DNA of 64,000 nucleotides from Tyto alba (Eukaryota > Chordata > Aves > Strigiformes > Tytonidae), in NCBI RefSeq assembly GCF_018691265.1, contig NW_024881279.1, positions 5,981,243 to 6,045,242 on the forward strand, written 5' to 3'. Both the position numbers and the translations under genes were made by a program. The notes under the pieces were generated by a model. The model made no database searches, was not told the DNA's origin, and was given only the letters and a program-made list of their open reading frames with translations. This document shows, one piece after another, positions 1 through 13,598 of the stretch (positions within the stretch are counted from its first letter, which is position 1; every line of letters begins with the position of its first letter).

Positions 1-1725
1 TCTTTTGAAAGGGTCATTGAATGTACAAGGATGAAAGTTGTGGACAATCAAGTTCTGTGATTTATTTCTGCCTACTGAAGAAAAAGGGCGTACGTTTCTA
101 AAGATTTTGTTGAGTTTTACTCCTTGTGATCTTTATTTAACATACAAACTTTAAATGGATCATTTTTGTTTGTAACAAACACACTTAAAGACAAAACATC
201 AGACTATTTGCCATACAATAAATTACCAGGAATACATGCAGGCTCGGAATTTCTCCATATGAATTACATGGCACTATTTAGAGCCTGAACTTTAGGATTC
301 TAGATTATGAAGTGATGATTTTACTTTCCTGTATTTTGATGGAGTATTTATAAATTCAGAGTAGTCATACAGGTGATGAGAGAGAACATGTTCTCTGCAA
401 CCTCAGATTATTTGGCTGAAAATGAGTTTTAAAACAACAACAACAAAAAGACAGGGTGGCTGGGGAGAAAATCACTTGCCTAGCAAGTTATTGCCAAGCT
501 GTGACCTACACAGCTGTTTGTTTGAGAACTCTTGCCCGTACTGTGATTTCAGAGATGATAAATGTGAAGCAATTAGCACTGATTCATGCTTGTAAGTGCT
601 ACTTGAAGGTTCAGTTGAGGAACTGTGCTTTTGTATGATTTTGTGTAAGTGGTGCTTCAGCATATTTAATAAGGTCAGTTATAATACATGTTTGAAAACT
701 GCATAAATGCAATCAGGAAAACATTTCTGATTGCATGAATAATAGTTGCTGCACATGCTTAAAATGCAGTAAATTATAATGTGATATAAATTGAGCTCTA
801 GAGACATTTTTACATTAATAAACTTAAAATCTCATATATTTTGACTAAGTGTTCTGATTAATCAGGCATTTGAAGAGAACGAGTAGGAAATACCCAGTTG
901 CTGAAGACAAGGCAGTTACAGATGTCATAGAACCAAATCCTGTGTTGTCTGCATTAGTACGTATGTTCCAGGCAATCACAGTGTATCAGTGCAGGAGCAA
1001 GCTTGGACACCTTGTGACGAATCTGTGAATGATGTAAAGTTACATTCAGAATTATGTGTGAAGTCAAAATGTAGTAGAAAAAAACCTCGGGCCAACAAAA
1101 AGCTGTCATTTACAAGAACAGCCAATGATACTATCTGCAGTCTGGCTCAAATATCAGTGAAGTTAGCGGGTTCATGCTTGTTTAGAGCAGCTAAAACATA
1201 ATATGTTTAATTGTCCTAGCAAAGGCCTAAGTGTTGTCTAGAATATGTCCATTGATTACCTGGGAGTTTGTTTGAGCTTAATCAGCTGAGCCTTTCATGG
1301 AAATTGTAACCTGAGATAATGACACAGACTAGGATGGATGGGGTTTGTCCAACTAAAATGTAGGTAGTGCTTAGGTAAAGCATGTTTTGAAGAGGTCTCT
1401 CCAGCAGCAAGATAATGATAGGCAATGTGCTTGTACCGTATTCTCTGCTTCTGGCAGTGTCAGTGAAGGTAAGAGCACATGTAGGGAATCCTTTATTTCA
1501 GGGGCTCAGATTGGCTAAATGTCAGGTGAGAACAGAATGATGGACAATTGGAATCAGAATATCTATGAGAGAAGTGAGTGGAAAAGGTCTGTTCTGGAAA
1601 AGAAACATTGCTTCTAACAAAACCCCAACTGTTCTAGTGATTTATGACACAATGTAGTAGGTCTGCATACCTGAAATAAGAATTGCTAAAGGGATTCATG
1701 GGAACCCAGTAAACTTTGTAGCAGC

Positions 1726-1757
1726 TTTTTTTTTTTACTTTAAAAAAAAAAAAAAAA
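1726..1757. repeat. T11/A16 inverted homopolymer pair
   Basis: Eleven T residues, a five-base spacer (ACTTT) and then sixteen A residues form a simple self-complementary tract that could fold as a hairpin. Such tracts arise easily by slippage; no function is implied. Confidence 0.8.
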
Positions 1758-2660
1758 TCATATGCATAAGCAGCCAGCACTAACTGTTGGGAATCCTGCA
1801 AAGCCTTTCTGCAGATGGTTGTGATATTATGTCTTGATTCTTGTCCTATTTGTACCAGATGAAATTGTGTAAGCATCTGTCCATTAGACTAATGAGAGTT
1901 GTACGTGTTAATTTTTTCTTGTGGATCAGTGAGATCCCTTTTGAAGTTTTGCTTGAAACAATTTAAATGTGAAAATATTTTGATGGCCAGCCAACCAACA
2001 CATGGTGACTGGTTCAAGTCAGAGTAGCATAGCGCTGGCAAGACCTCAGAGTTATTTGGCCCACCCTTTCTCTCCAGTACCTGTGCTTTTCCTGACAAAT
2101 ATTTTATCAAGCCTGTTCCCACACTAAATATTCCTACAGTGTGTTGCTCCACAACTTGCACATGTGCTTTGTTCTTCTTGATTTAAATAAGATTTTCTAG
2201 TGTCTAGTCAGAATCTTTCTGCTGGAGTTCGAGGTGATTGTTTCTTGTCTTGTTTATATGAATATAAAGAATAGATACTTCTCTGCATTAATCTTTTGGG
2301 AACTGTTTCTTAAATTACCTGCAGACTGCATGTGTTATGGGTTACTTGAGAGGGCACAGTATCCATTCTTCTCCATTTCCAAAGTCAGTATGAATTTCCT
2401 TCAGTGCTGTTCATTTACTGACTGTTTCCATGATCCTGCTACATTCTCCAGCTTTCTCTCTTGGAACAATTCCAAATTGACACTGAATTAAAAAATTCAG
2501 TGTCCATGAACAAGTAATTATGGTTTCTGGTTCACTTAAATTTCCTTCCACTTGTGACTACTTAATTGCCCGTTAATTGTATTCCCCATGTCCTTTTGAT
2601 AGGTATGTTAAATGTGAAATTTTTATACATAAAAGCTGGTTTTATATGTTTTGCTGCATT

Positions 2661-2720
2661 AAAAAAAAAAAAAAAAAAAAACCAAACAAACAAAAAAAAA
2701 AAAACACAAACAAACAAAAA
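2661..2720. repeat. A-rich low-complexity tract
   Basis: A run of 21 A residues is followed by CCAAACAAACAAAAA-type sequence and further A runs to about 2720. It could be a decayed retroposon tail on the + strand, but no recognisable body precedes it, so it is called only as low-complexity sequence. Confidence 0.8.
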
Positions 2721-3521
2721 ACAGTACTGAAGTTTTTGAGTCCAATTAAGTTCTGGGGAAAAAAGTAAAGGCTGTAGGACTTGAAGGACTGGTGTGTTAG
2801 GTGAGAAGAATGTAGAGATGAAGATGATGAATGTGGTTTCATAGGTGGATAAGAGCTTAAGGAACTCTGGAGAGCAATTGGGTTTGTGCTTAGCCTCTAA
2901 AGAGAGGAAAATTGCAGTGACTGAGACTGAAACTCCCCTGGGTTTCTCATTCAATTCCAACCTTGTACTCCCTGGGCCAATAAACAGATAAAGAAGAACT
3001 AATAAATAACAAAGAATCAGGTTAAAGAGAGACTCTGTAGCTGCTAGCACAGCTGCAGTTGAATTCTTTCCTTGCATCATAGATTGCTCTCAAGCAAAAT
3101 CATTCATTAAGGCTATTGAAAAGACAAAAGCTTCTGCTTTTAATTGTTGCCTGCTAAAGTGATTGACCTTTGGCTATGCTGAGGCAGGAGGGCTGCAAAG
3201 AAAAATGCAGATTGGAAATTCATTTGCCTTAATTTTTAGGCCTGTTGCCTTCCTCGCTTCAGTCTGTAACTGCCAGCAGGTTTCTCAGAGCCACTCCGAT
3301 GGCTCTTGGGTCCTTCATGATCAACATACATTTCAGATGGTGTCAGCAGTTCTTCAGGTGTTGCATTCTCTTGCTAAAGGCCTCTTCTGCTCCATGTTAG
3401 CAGAGGTGTCTCTTTCCTCATTCTTTATAGAGCATGCAGGGGATCTGAGATAATTTTTAGTTGTTTACATTTGTGCAATGATATTCCAGCCCTTTGCTGA
3501 GTTGAAAATATCCAGTGACTT

Positions 3522-3560
3522 AAAAAATAAATAATAATAAAAAAAAAAAACAACAAAAAT
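3522..3560. repeat. A-rich low-complexity tract
   Basis: AAATAAATAATAATAA runs into a block of A residues and CAACAAAAA. It is simple sequence with no adjacent recognisable element. Confidence 0.7.
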
Positions 3561-4266
3561 CCCACTGAAAGTTGTACGTGTATATTTAAGATCAAAATAT
3601 AGTTCTGTATATATATTTTCTCTATTCTTACACTAAATTGTGTGATTACAAATCTTTGTTTCTTAGTCTGCTGTATTTTCCCATGCCATGGTATGATAGC
3701 AAAGCAAAATGCTTCTGTGTAAACAGAAACATTTAAGTTGGAATGAGTTTCAAGTCAGGTTTCTAAATGTTGCAGTGCATGTTTAGTATACCAATTCCTG
3801 GTGGTATGTGCAGCACACTTCATTCAGGTGGATAGCTTAAATTTTATTAGGTCTGGCAGTTCTTTATTTCACTGCTGATTAGATGACCTATGAGCAGTGT
3901 AGCATGTCACCCTTGCATTGGAGAAGAATTGGCACAGGCTGTGGAGTTGGATTCAATTGTTGGGATGTATGAATGTCTGGTTCCAAATGCTTGACAGAGA
4001 TTAATAAAGTGCAGAGTTTCTTAAAGAGAATCAATGACAAAATGGCAGATGCTATTTTCTTTATCTTTTTTTCTTAGGAGTAGGGAGGGAAAGTTGCATT
4101 TTCAAAGTAACAAGCGTTATAGTGAGTTGTAGACAGCTAACAAGGGACTGTGAACTTTAGGTGCATCTTGAGCTATCCTGTGTGGTGGGTTACTGCTTAC
4201 AGTTATATATAATTTACAGTTACACATAAATTACATTTACTAAAGAGTAGGCAGGTGTTTGTTGGC

Positions 4267-4284
4267 TTTTTTTTTTTTTTTTTT
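4267..4284. repeat. Poly-T run (18 T)
   Basis: An uninterrupted run of 18 T residues within intron sequence. No associated element was recognised. Confidence 0.8.
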
Positions 4285-6423
4285 CCATTAACATTTCGAT
4301 GTAAATTTGTGTGTGATGTTGCTCTTAGGAAAATCTGTTCTTGTGGAAATGTGTCCTCAGATTAAAAACTATATGAGGAGGGAATGAGGGGCCCAACATT
4401 TTCAACAAGGTAGTTGCCCCCAGCCTCCACGAAAACCCTACTTGCTTTTCAAAACCTGTTCCAGTGGTTTTAAACTTTTAGACCTATAAGACAGTCATGC
4501 TGTTCAGTATTTTAACAGATTTAAAAAAAAAATAAAAAATCCCACCACCACCAAAAAATAGAAGCTATTGACATGTCAAAAAGTGTTAATGTAATCCACC
4601 TACATGCACTTAATTTGGTCTGTTTAATTCTTCTCTCTTTTTTTTCCTGCTCCCCCAAAATTTTTTAAGAGTTACAGGGTATGTGGCCTCATATATACTC
4701 CTTTACAACCCAAGTCCTGGTGTGGCTGAGAAAAAGAATGTGGAAAATGCATCTTTCTGAAATGGATCTAGTGTGCCATTTTCCTATAGAGTTATATGCT
4801 CCACTAATAATGAAAGTGTTAATTTAAACACAGTTTCCCCAACAAGTATTTCTCATATATAACTTATATTGAAGACTTCCTAGTGAATTAAGTTTCAGTA
4901 ACCTGCCTTTGAGATCAACTGGCTTGTGAGAGAATTTTTTCAGACTTCAGTTCCAGAAACAATACCTGAAAGAGAGCAGTCCTGTATTTTCCTGTACTGT
5001 GGGCTTTGTGGTCATTTCTTTCTTTCTGTGGTATCACTGAGTGCCTATTAAATTGGAGTTTAAGGTAACTAGAAGTGAGGCAGGAGATACAGGAAAGATC
5101 TGGTTTAAGTGCTTAATCTACCCTAGCAAAGTTTCTTGAAAAAGATCTGCAGAAGTGTATCACATTCTGATTGGTGGTTGTATATAGAAAGCAAATGGAA
5201 GGAAACCCTTTTCATCACTTGCAGATAAATTTAGCTGCAACATAAAAATATACTGTCGGGGGGAAAAAGAGAGTGTGTGTTGAGAAGCTGAAAGACTGTT
5301 AGGGAAAAAATGTCATTCTAATCTAAAGAACATGGTTTGTACAAGGAAAAGACAGTTTTCTAAAGTTTCACCCATTAGGTTGCATATTTAATTTCTTTAT
5401 CTGTATGGCATGTATGAGTGTATTAAATGAAACATATTTTATTACAGATTTAAACTGTTGGGTAAAATGGTTTATTTTTCATTTGGGTCAACATACAGAA
5501 TTATTTCTGGTTTTGCTAACAGCTCAAATCTCTACTGTAATTTTTTTGCCATCAAAATTTTCTGCATATATAAATAGAAAAGACTTTTATGGAAGAATGA
5601 ATCCAAGTGATTAAATGATAAATTGTGTTGTTTTTTTCTAATAATGGAATAACCTAAGGCCTTCAGAAAATGAGGGGAAAAAGTCAGGAGTTAACTCCTT
5701 TTATGAGTAGCTGCCTTTCTAACCTTTATCTAAGTAGTTTTTTATACATTTTCCTCTTGCAAACCCCAAGTTCATTCAAAGAAAAATCTTTTTGTGGGAA
5801 GGTATCTGTCTCCACAGAGCTGATACCAGAACAGGGTGGGATTTCATATCCAAACTGTATTGAGACAGACAGATGAGAGCTGTTCAGTAATGGAGATATC
5901 AGCTTGGATATAACACATCTACCTGAAGTCCTTGCTCTGACTCATTAGGGTGAAGGATTTGTGCAGTTTCACAGGTATCTTTTCAGTGCCTATTACTCTA
6001 GGCAGATCCATGCTTTTTGCATACGTGAACCTGCCTCTCTGCAATCCACTGAACTGTGATGATCCATTCGAGATGGCTGTATTTGCCACACAGACAGTTG
6101 TATTTGGTTTAGGGGAGAGAACAGATAGGACCAGAGGAGTAGGGCCGCCTAAGCTAGTGTTGCCATATAAATAAATATTTGTCAAGTTGAGCCCTAAGTT
6201 CCAAATGTATTTCCTCTTGTAAGGAACTGAACCCAACACTGCTGCCTTGTGCCATAAAAAATAGCTTCATAATTTTGGTCCCCTTTGTTTCTGAGCTTCT
6301 CAAGGGATAGCGGCTATTAGAGATGAATTGATGACTTTTCATCAGTGTCAAAATACTTTCTTTTTCTATCAATGTGAATATTAATGTGAATGTAGAAATC
6401 TTTTCTACAAACATGTTTTTCAG

Positions 6424-6494
6424 TTTTGTTTGGTTTGATTTGGTTTGTTTGTTTTGGTGTTTTGTTTTGTTTTTTTGTTGTTATTTTTTTTTTG
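6424..6494. repeat. TTTG-rich low-complexity tract
   Basis: An irregular series of TTTG, TTTGG and TTTTG units ends in a run of T residues. A shorter relative is at 13574-13598. No gene is associated. Confidence 0.75.
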
Positions 6495-7908
6495 TCAAAG
6501 TACTATTTAATGTGGGCTGCTAGGGCACCTAAAAACAACTTAGTTGTTAACAAGAAATGTAAAAGGAAGAAAATCACAAAGTGATGAAAAAATAGGGTCA
6601 GATTTGGACCTTTAAGAATAAAAACAGCTTCAAACATTCTCAAGTGCTGTCACAAGGTTTTTCAGTTTTGAACTGTTCTTGCTTTTTGCAAAAGACTCAA
6701 GTCCCTCCTCTTATGACTTGTTTTTCCAAATCCTTTATGAAACTCATTGAGGCCAAGGGATGAGTGATCTCATGAGAGGGTTCTCCATCAACTTGTTCCT
6801 CACTCTCTGTAATTAAGCTAAGAGCACAGAGGGAGGCTTATCTTTATACACTGACCTTACTGCAGGAAGGGAGGTTATAAAATAACAAAGCAAAGTTTCT
6901 TTCCTAGTGTAATCAAATCTCTGAAACTAGGTTTATATTCATGCAACTTGTAACCAGGACAGAGAACAGAGCACTAAACTGGCAGTAAAATTGTTTCTTC
7001 TCATCTTTGTAATAGGAGCCTAGATATTACACAATAAATATATTAGGAAGTCAACATTTGGCAGACAGATAAATTTTATTCAGGATTTTGCCATCTCTCA
7101 TTAGAAAAATCTATTAAAATAGTTTGGGCAAGACACAGGTTTCTTAAAGGTGGAATGAAAAATGTGACATGAGGAGCTTCAGAGAATGGGACTAGACTCA
7201 GATTACTTTAGTAACAGAGCAACAGATAGGTAAAGAGCATATTAATGAAGTGTAAAGACAACATGGAGCAGAAGAAACTGCATGTACAACTAAAGCTGTG
7301 AATATAATGAACAGGGACTGAGAAGGTAAAAACCACATAGAAAATAACAAACAGAGAGCCATCTGTGATACATCCAACCAATACATGTGGGAAAAAGAAC
7401 CTAAAAAATAAAGTCAGATTGTTAGGTAAGGCACAGTGGTGGTAGTGGGTAGCAAGTGAAGTAGAAGAAATGCAGAATAACCTATTTAAAATTTCAAGGT
7501 TAGATATACCTCCATGATTGCAGTGTAAATGGAGCTGCTCTGATCAACATGGTTTCTGGTTTACCTGTCTTCTGTAGTGAATTAAGTTCTGATGCTTAAA
7601 CATTTTCACATCAAAGGGCATATTAAATGGTCCTTCCTTGAATCATGTGCACTGAACCACACAGTGCATTGTCCTTCAGGATTTTCAAAGTAATCAGAAT
7701 CAAATCCTTATGACTGGAAACTAATGATAAGTTTCTGAAGGAGTGAAAAAGCCAGTACTGCTGAGGTATTAACCACATGACTTTGTGAAGACAAGAGAAT
7801 TTCTTTTTTCTCCCAACAGATAGGTCTTACCCTTTCTTGTGCCTGTACTGTATTCTCAGCAAACTGCAGGTGTTTGGTTTTCTTCAATATAGGATGTTGT
7901 ACTCATTC

Positions 7909-8178
7909 CTAAACTCTCATAATACACATGAACTGGTGTTGTTCTTCAAAGTGCTGTAGACCTTGAATGTATCTGCTCACTTCTTCAACGGTGAGTTGTC
8001 CAGTCAACATGTCAGAACAGTTCTCAACATCTCTGCGGTGGCTGTTAGTGTTCAGGAGTAATGTGGTTTTAATTTGTAAAGACTTAGCTGTCTTGGAATA
8101 TAGTTCCTTAAATAACTGTCTTACTTCATCTACACTGATGTGGTCTGAGAGAGGGTCAGTACAAATAGCACTGTTCAC
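7909..8178 (-). other. Exon-like open frame behind a strong acceptor, product unknown
   Basis: On the minus strand a C/T-rich stretch (CTTTTGTTTTTGTTTAG) ends exactly where an 89-codon open frame begins with GTG AAC AGT; the TAG of the acceptor is itself an in-frame stop, so the frame opens precisely at the putative exon edge. The 89-residue translation is protein-like: balanced in charge, probably helical, with segments such as SVDEVRQLFKELYSK and LTVEEVSRYIQGLQHFEE. It ends in TAG at 7911-7909. No good donor lies before the stop, so it would be a last coding exon, or a decayed exon or retrocopy fragment. I do not recognise the family. No partner exon was found, and the strand is opposite to SPOCK1. 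An unannotated nested gene, a pseudogene piece and a chance frame all remain possible. Confidence 0.35.
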
Positions 8179-8889
8179 CTAAACAAAAACAAAAGAAGTG
8201 AGAGTTACTGTCACGCTCTTTGCCTTATTTCTGCAGTTCTTGCATAGATTAATTTGCAAGAAGCTGTTATGTTAACTTTTTAAGGTCCTTCATATTTTAG
8301 CTCTGTTCTCAGGGTTCTCAAGACAAAATGTGTTCACAATGTTGAGTGTTTCATACTGAGTTTGTGCTGTGTAGTAATACTACTACTTACAGTAACTGGA
8401 TGTTTGCTAGGCTGATTATGTACTAGAGATTCGGCAGCTGGCTCCTGTTCTCTGTGTTTCAACTACGTAACTCTGTCTGGGGTCCCTGACCCTCATTTTA
8501 TTCATGCTTCAGTGGCATACAGGAATCTCACTCTATCTTGGTGTGTCTACATTCTGAAATATAGTTGTCTGATGTTTGGCTCTTTTATGCTTTGAAGAGA
8601 TGGAAAACTACCGCTAACAATTACCTTTCCTTGTTAAGATTTAGAGATACCGAGCTGTGGAGGATTTTTGTACAAGGTTATTTTTTGTGAGGTTATAACA
8701 CACTTTAATAGGTTGCAATTGTTTTAACCAGAGGCTGTAAATATTAGAGAGAATTACATAAGCTGTAGCTTTTGCAGGTTGTTAAACAAAATTATAGAAG
8801 AAAGAGAGTGTAGGAGAGTGCTTTCACATGAGATGCATATTCTGGGTAGACAGCCTAATGGGGGGACCAGACTAGGATATGTGGATTGT

Positions 8890-8980
8890 TTTCTCAGCTG
8901 CATAGTTGGCTTCCTGGGTGACCTTGTGAAATATATTCCCAACTTTGCACCTCAGTTTCCTTATCTGTCTAGCTATAACC
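8890..8980 (+). mobile_element. MIR-like SINE relic
   Basis: The segment reads CTGGGTGACCTTG ... CACCTCAGTTTCC TTATCTGTC, which follows the conserved core of the ancient MIR SINE (tgtgtgaccttgggcaa ... tgcctcagtttcctcatctgta). Spacing between the two blocks fits. The copy is old, and its ends cannot be placed exactly. Confidence 0.65.
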
Positions 8981-11900
8981 ACTTTGCTTGTCCTCCAGTT
9001 TCTATATAGGGTTAGAATACATTGTACTGCTGCAGTTACATTCAGCTGAGTTTTGCTGTTCTTGAAATGCTGCCTTCTGCTACCATTTTCTATGCCTAGC
9101 AGTTGTTGGTGAGGAAGAGGTATGTGGAAATGAGATTTTTAATTTTTTTTAAAAAAACAAATGATGCTAGATGTGTCCCAATTTGCAAATTGTCTAGAGA
9201 ACAGTCACTGCTTATTTTTAACTAAGCTCTAGATTTGACACTTAAGTGTCAATCAAAATACATAGACAAACACCTATCAGGATTTCAAAACTTGCCTTAT
9301 ATTTCAAAATTATCCCAGAAGCTTTCTTTGTCTGTTTCAGTTCCCTTCCCATTTTTGAACTCAAACTCATGAATCTAGCCTTATTTAAGAAATTGATGCT
9401 AACTTGGCTGTGATGCTCTATTTTAATTGCACTAAATTAAGTATATGCATCTCTAAGCACCTAAAATTAATTTTAAAAAGCTGACCTAATGAAAACAGAT
9501 TTCTGATACAATAATTCTTTATATCAAAGTGTTTTAGGAGTTTGAAAACAAACATTTGGAAACAAAATTATCAGTCAGAATATCTGCTTCAATTAAATAT
9601 GAAGTAGTAAGACTTTTTGCTGTTACAGGATGTTGTACAGACATGAAATTATTATTGATTGCCTGCACTGATTTCAGCTGTTACCCATAACTGTACTGAA
9701 AGGAGACAAAAGTGAAAGGAGCTAGAACTGATATTATGATATCGGATTACTTAGCTCTTTATCTATTTTAGAATTCATCAATCTTAATTACTGGGGGGAA
9801 GATTTTTAAATCTCATCCTTATCAAAAGCCATTCTTCCCTCCAGTCTTTCTGAAAAGATCTGTTGGGATTAAATCTCCTCCTACCTGCAGTTATGAGAGC
9901 TTTTATTGTTTTTTAATTTAAGACCAGACAGAAAGATGCAGGGCTATCCCAGGCCCTTACCTGGATGTCTGGATAAATAGCAAAGAACCGGGTGCAGGGA
10001 TGCTTAGGTACACATGAAGCATCACCCCAGTTATTTCTGTGCCCTGGCAGAGATTTCTTCTCCCTCTTGCCACAGCTTTTTCTCCTGTCTAGGAATGACC
10101 ACTGTTTTGATGATTTGTTCCTTAGATGTTAAAGGGTGTGCATTAGGTATTAACAGGTTTTTTTTAATCTGACTGTTTTCTTACATGCAGTTTCCCTAGT
10201 AGAACCAAATTCTATGCTTCACTCATAGTTGGGGTTGATTCTTGTTCTAGTAATGAATGTGCCTAATTGACAGTAACTAAGTTGTATGTTTGGGAAATAT
10301 CCTCCTTTGATATATCCTCAACAGCTGTGTTTGATCTGGTGCACTGTTCTTCATTCTTCTCATGGTAGAAATTCATTAAGTGTATAATTATCACAAAATC
10401 CTACTTCAGAATAAATACATTAGGAGAAAAGGTAGCTTTCATTTCTCCCACCTACACTTGCCCTTTTGGGGAGAGGGGGCCAAAATGGGAGGGAAATCAG
10501 GGGCAAGAAATTGAGGGGACAGAAGAGATAACAAAACACTCTGAGGCCATAAAAAGGAACAAAAAGTAATGATATAAAACCATATGATTAGCATTTTTCT
10601 TCTGAAATACTTTACTGAAAAAAATGTTGAAGTAGATAATAGATTCCAGAACCCATTATGTCTTCCTTCCCATTATTTGCTTATCCTTTTCTTTGCCTTT
10701 GTCTTTGGAAAAAGCCAGGTCCTGTATATAAATATCTGGAACAGTTTTCTTAAGAAGAATGGACAAACTGATAGAAGATGCACTGCTTAGGAAATATCTG
10801 AATAGTTTTCCCCTTGCAGCTGTTAGCAGTATTTGTCACTCCGATGATAAAGCTGTTCACTGGCACTTGATCAAGCATACTTGACACCATTTTAATAAAC
10901 ATTACATATTTCCCCTATGTTGAAGTGGACTGCTTTTATCTGATAGGGGAGATATTTGTTCCAGACACAGGAAGGGCACCTGACAGTGGTGCTAATATGC
11001 CATTTAGGGTAATATAGTGATAGACTACCAAGCTAGTCAGACTTACTTTGAAGAAGCCAAAGCACTTATTTCTCTAAGGACTGTCTGTTTATTCATATTG
11101 GTGAAGTATAAAAAAAATAAAAATGTAATAAAAAGTGAACAAATTAGTATACTAAAATTTTTGTTAAATTTCTCACAAGATTTTGAAAAAAAATTATGAT
11201 AAAAGAAAAAAATATGAAAATTGATATGGCTTTCATTCCAAGTGGAATGTTAATAAAAGAAGGCAAATAACACTGAAATCAAGGTTTCATCTTATATCTA
11301 ACCTCCAGAAATGGCATGTCTTTGTGTATTATGCTTACTATGAGGTCTAATTAATATACATAAACCCATATGCTTCTACATCAATAAAACCTTTTGAAAT
11401 TCACACAAGGCAAATGCTATTGCTATGCTAAATGTTTGCATGAATGGTAATTTATTTGTCTTTTGGTACTAGTGTTAATAATGTGTTGGAATTATAGAAA
11501 CATAGACTATGGCAAAATAAGGTATGTCTCTATTTTTTACGCAAATAGTAGGCCTTAGACCTACCTGTAGCCAGCTCTGCAATAGAAGCCAGTTAGATGA
11601 ATCCTACATTGGTTTTGGGTATACCGTAGGAATCCACAAGTAGCCTAGTTATCCATTATTCATCTAGAGTGATACCTACCTTAAGAAGTGCTAACTCATT
11701 TGCTTCTGATTGTTAGAGTGCGCCCATGGTGGAAATGGTATTTCCACTTGGGTGTTAACATATCAGTAACTCACACCAGTGGAACTGTGTCTGTGGCTAC
11801 TTGGTTGTCTTATTCTAAATCAAAAATCCCTCCTGAGCGCTGAAAGGATTCATTCCAGCCCTGTACTGCTCCAGCTTTTGTGTGGCAGTGTAGGAAGTCA

Positions 11901-13573
11901 GATACAAGAATTTCACAGTCTGAGAACCTGGCTGAAAAAAAAAAAGATATGAGTTTTCAGTCTGATACAGATATAAGTCCCTGGTTTCCATTTCTGTGGC
12001 AACAGAGATTCATGTCAAATTAAAGTGGTTAAGTAAACATAGCTCGAGCAAGGAATTTAGCCTAATCTGTGGTATTTACTTGGCATAAGAAACTAGCTGA
12101 TATCATGATGACATAAGCAGAGCAAAGCCAGCATTCTGATCTGTATTATAGCTGTGTAACAACGCATACCATTAAATTTGATGGCTTTATTTGGGATTTA
12201 GTATAGAATCAGATTCTAAATCTTCTAAAGAAGTGCAAATAGAAACAATATTTTATCTAGCATCTACAGAGCTAAACTTGTTCTAGAGAACTTGGGAGAC
12301 CCACAGTTAAAGTTAAGTACAGTTGAGGAAAAAAAAGCTAGGTGATGGGAGGTTGAATGTGGAAGAGATCAGCGCTGGAATACTTCAGTGAACAGAGGAG
12401 ATGCTGGGGAAGGAGCCCATCAGCATATGTAAGGTAAGAGGGGATTTTTGCTGAAAGTTGGGGCTTTGATAGTAGCTTCTCAATTACTACATGGTGTGTA
12501 TACTCTGTATTTCTCTGCAGACTGAGTAAGTTCAAATAGCGTTTGAGTATCTGGTATCAAATTTGATCTGTTACGTGTCTTCCTTCCCCAGTGCATATAG
12601 CTTGTCTGATCACTGCTGATTCCATAATGGTATTTTGTTTTGTCATGTAAAACAGTGACCAAAACAGTAGGCATTTCACTGTTCTGACCTAGTGGTATGA
12701 CCTCACCTTAAAGGTAGCTCTTAGTGGTGTGTGAAGCAAATCACTGGGTGAAGAAAGCGACAGTTTCAGAGCATTGATTGATGCAAAGAATGTAACATGG
12801 TGCCAACAGGACATATGCATGGTTCCTAAGCAGATAAGGAGAAGGAAAGTCTGTCTGAGAATTGCTGCTGCTTTTTCTCAAGTTTTTTTGAGTTGCAAGA
12901 TATTTTCTGCTTTTCTTGCTACTGTTTCCACAACTAATGAATAAACATAAACTAAAGGTACTGTGCATCTTGGATCTACCCATTTCTCTCCCATCAAGAG
13001 AATACAAGCTTGCCTATCATGCAGTCACCATGGTTTCAAGACATGAGAGCTGAATCCTCACAGCTAAAAATCCTTGACAAGCCTCTGACACTATATTTAA
13101 TCCTAGCTTTGTTTTAATCATGATTGTGTATTCTATATTTCTGAGACATGATTGTAAATGTGAAGTAAGCTTGTCAAGAAGTCACTTCAAAGTTTTACAG
13201 GTTTTGGCAACTGATACACACAAAAAAAATAACTTTACAGTGAAGAGCTCAGCATGCTGTAGCCTGAGGAGTGATCTGGCATCATCTTTTGAGTCCCATA
13301 TTAGTGTTGCCACAAGTGACCCTCAAATAAGAGTTGACAGCTTCCCTTGTGTGTGTGTATATGTGATAGGCACAGGAGACTGCACTCTGCACTCCTCTGT
13401 GACACCAGAGTAACTGAGACCAGAATTCAGTCCAGTCTAATACCGCAAAAACAGCTGACATAGGTATGGCCTGTCATCCTGTTACAACATCAGACATGGG
13501 GGGAAGAAAGCAAGCTGACTTTCAGTAACCTGAGTTGCCAGGTATTTTTGTTAGATATTTGGGTGAAAATTTT

Positions 13574-13598
13574 TGTCTTTGTTTTGTTTTGTTTTTTG
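13574..13598. repeat. TTTTG short tandem repeat
   Basis: A few TTTTG units end in a run of T residues. Simple sequence only. Confidence 0.6.

Larger units (their letters stand above)
1..7908 (+). other. SPOCK1: Intron sequence (SPOCK1, left part), no gene recognised
   Basis: The sequence is AT-rich with short, scattered open frames that do not resemble coding sequence. Landmarks are an A-rich block at 2661-2720, T/A runs at 1726-1757, an A-rich run at 3522-3560, a T run at 4267-4284 and a TTTG-rich tract at 6424-6494. Assignment to a SPOCK1 intron is inferred from the exon at 49.9 kb and the long introns known for this gene; the upstream exon was not seen. Confidence 0.6.

Noticed and set aside
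2562..3080. 172-codon minus-strand frame
   Set aside because: Much of it translates the T-rich complement of an A-rich tract into runs of Phe. The rest shows no protein resemblance.
11491..11520. ATTATAGAAACATAGACTATGG as another reversed CR1 end
   Set aside because: It resembles the terminal motif only loosely, and the following bases do not continue the CR1 3' end.
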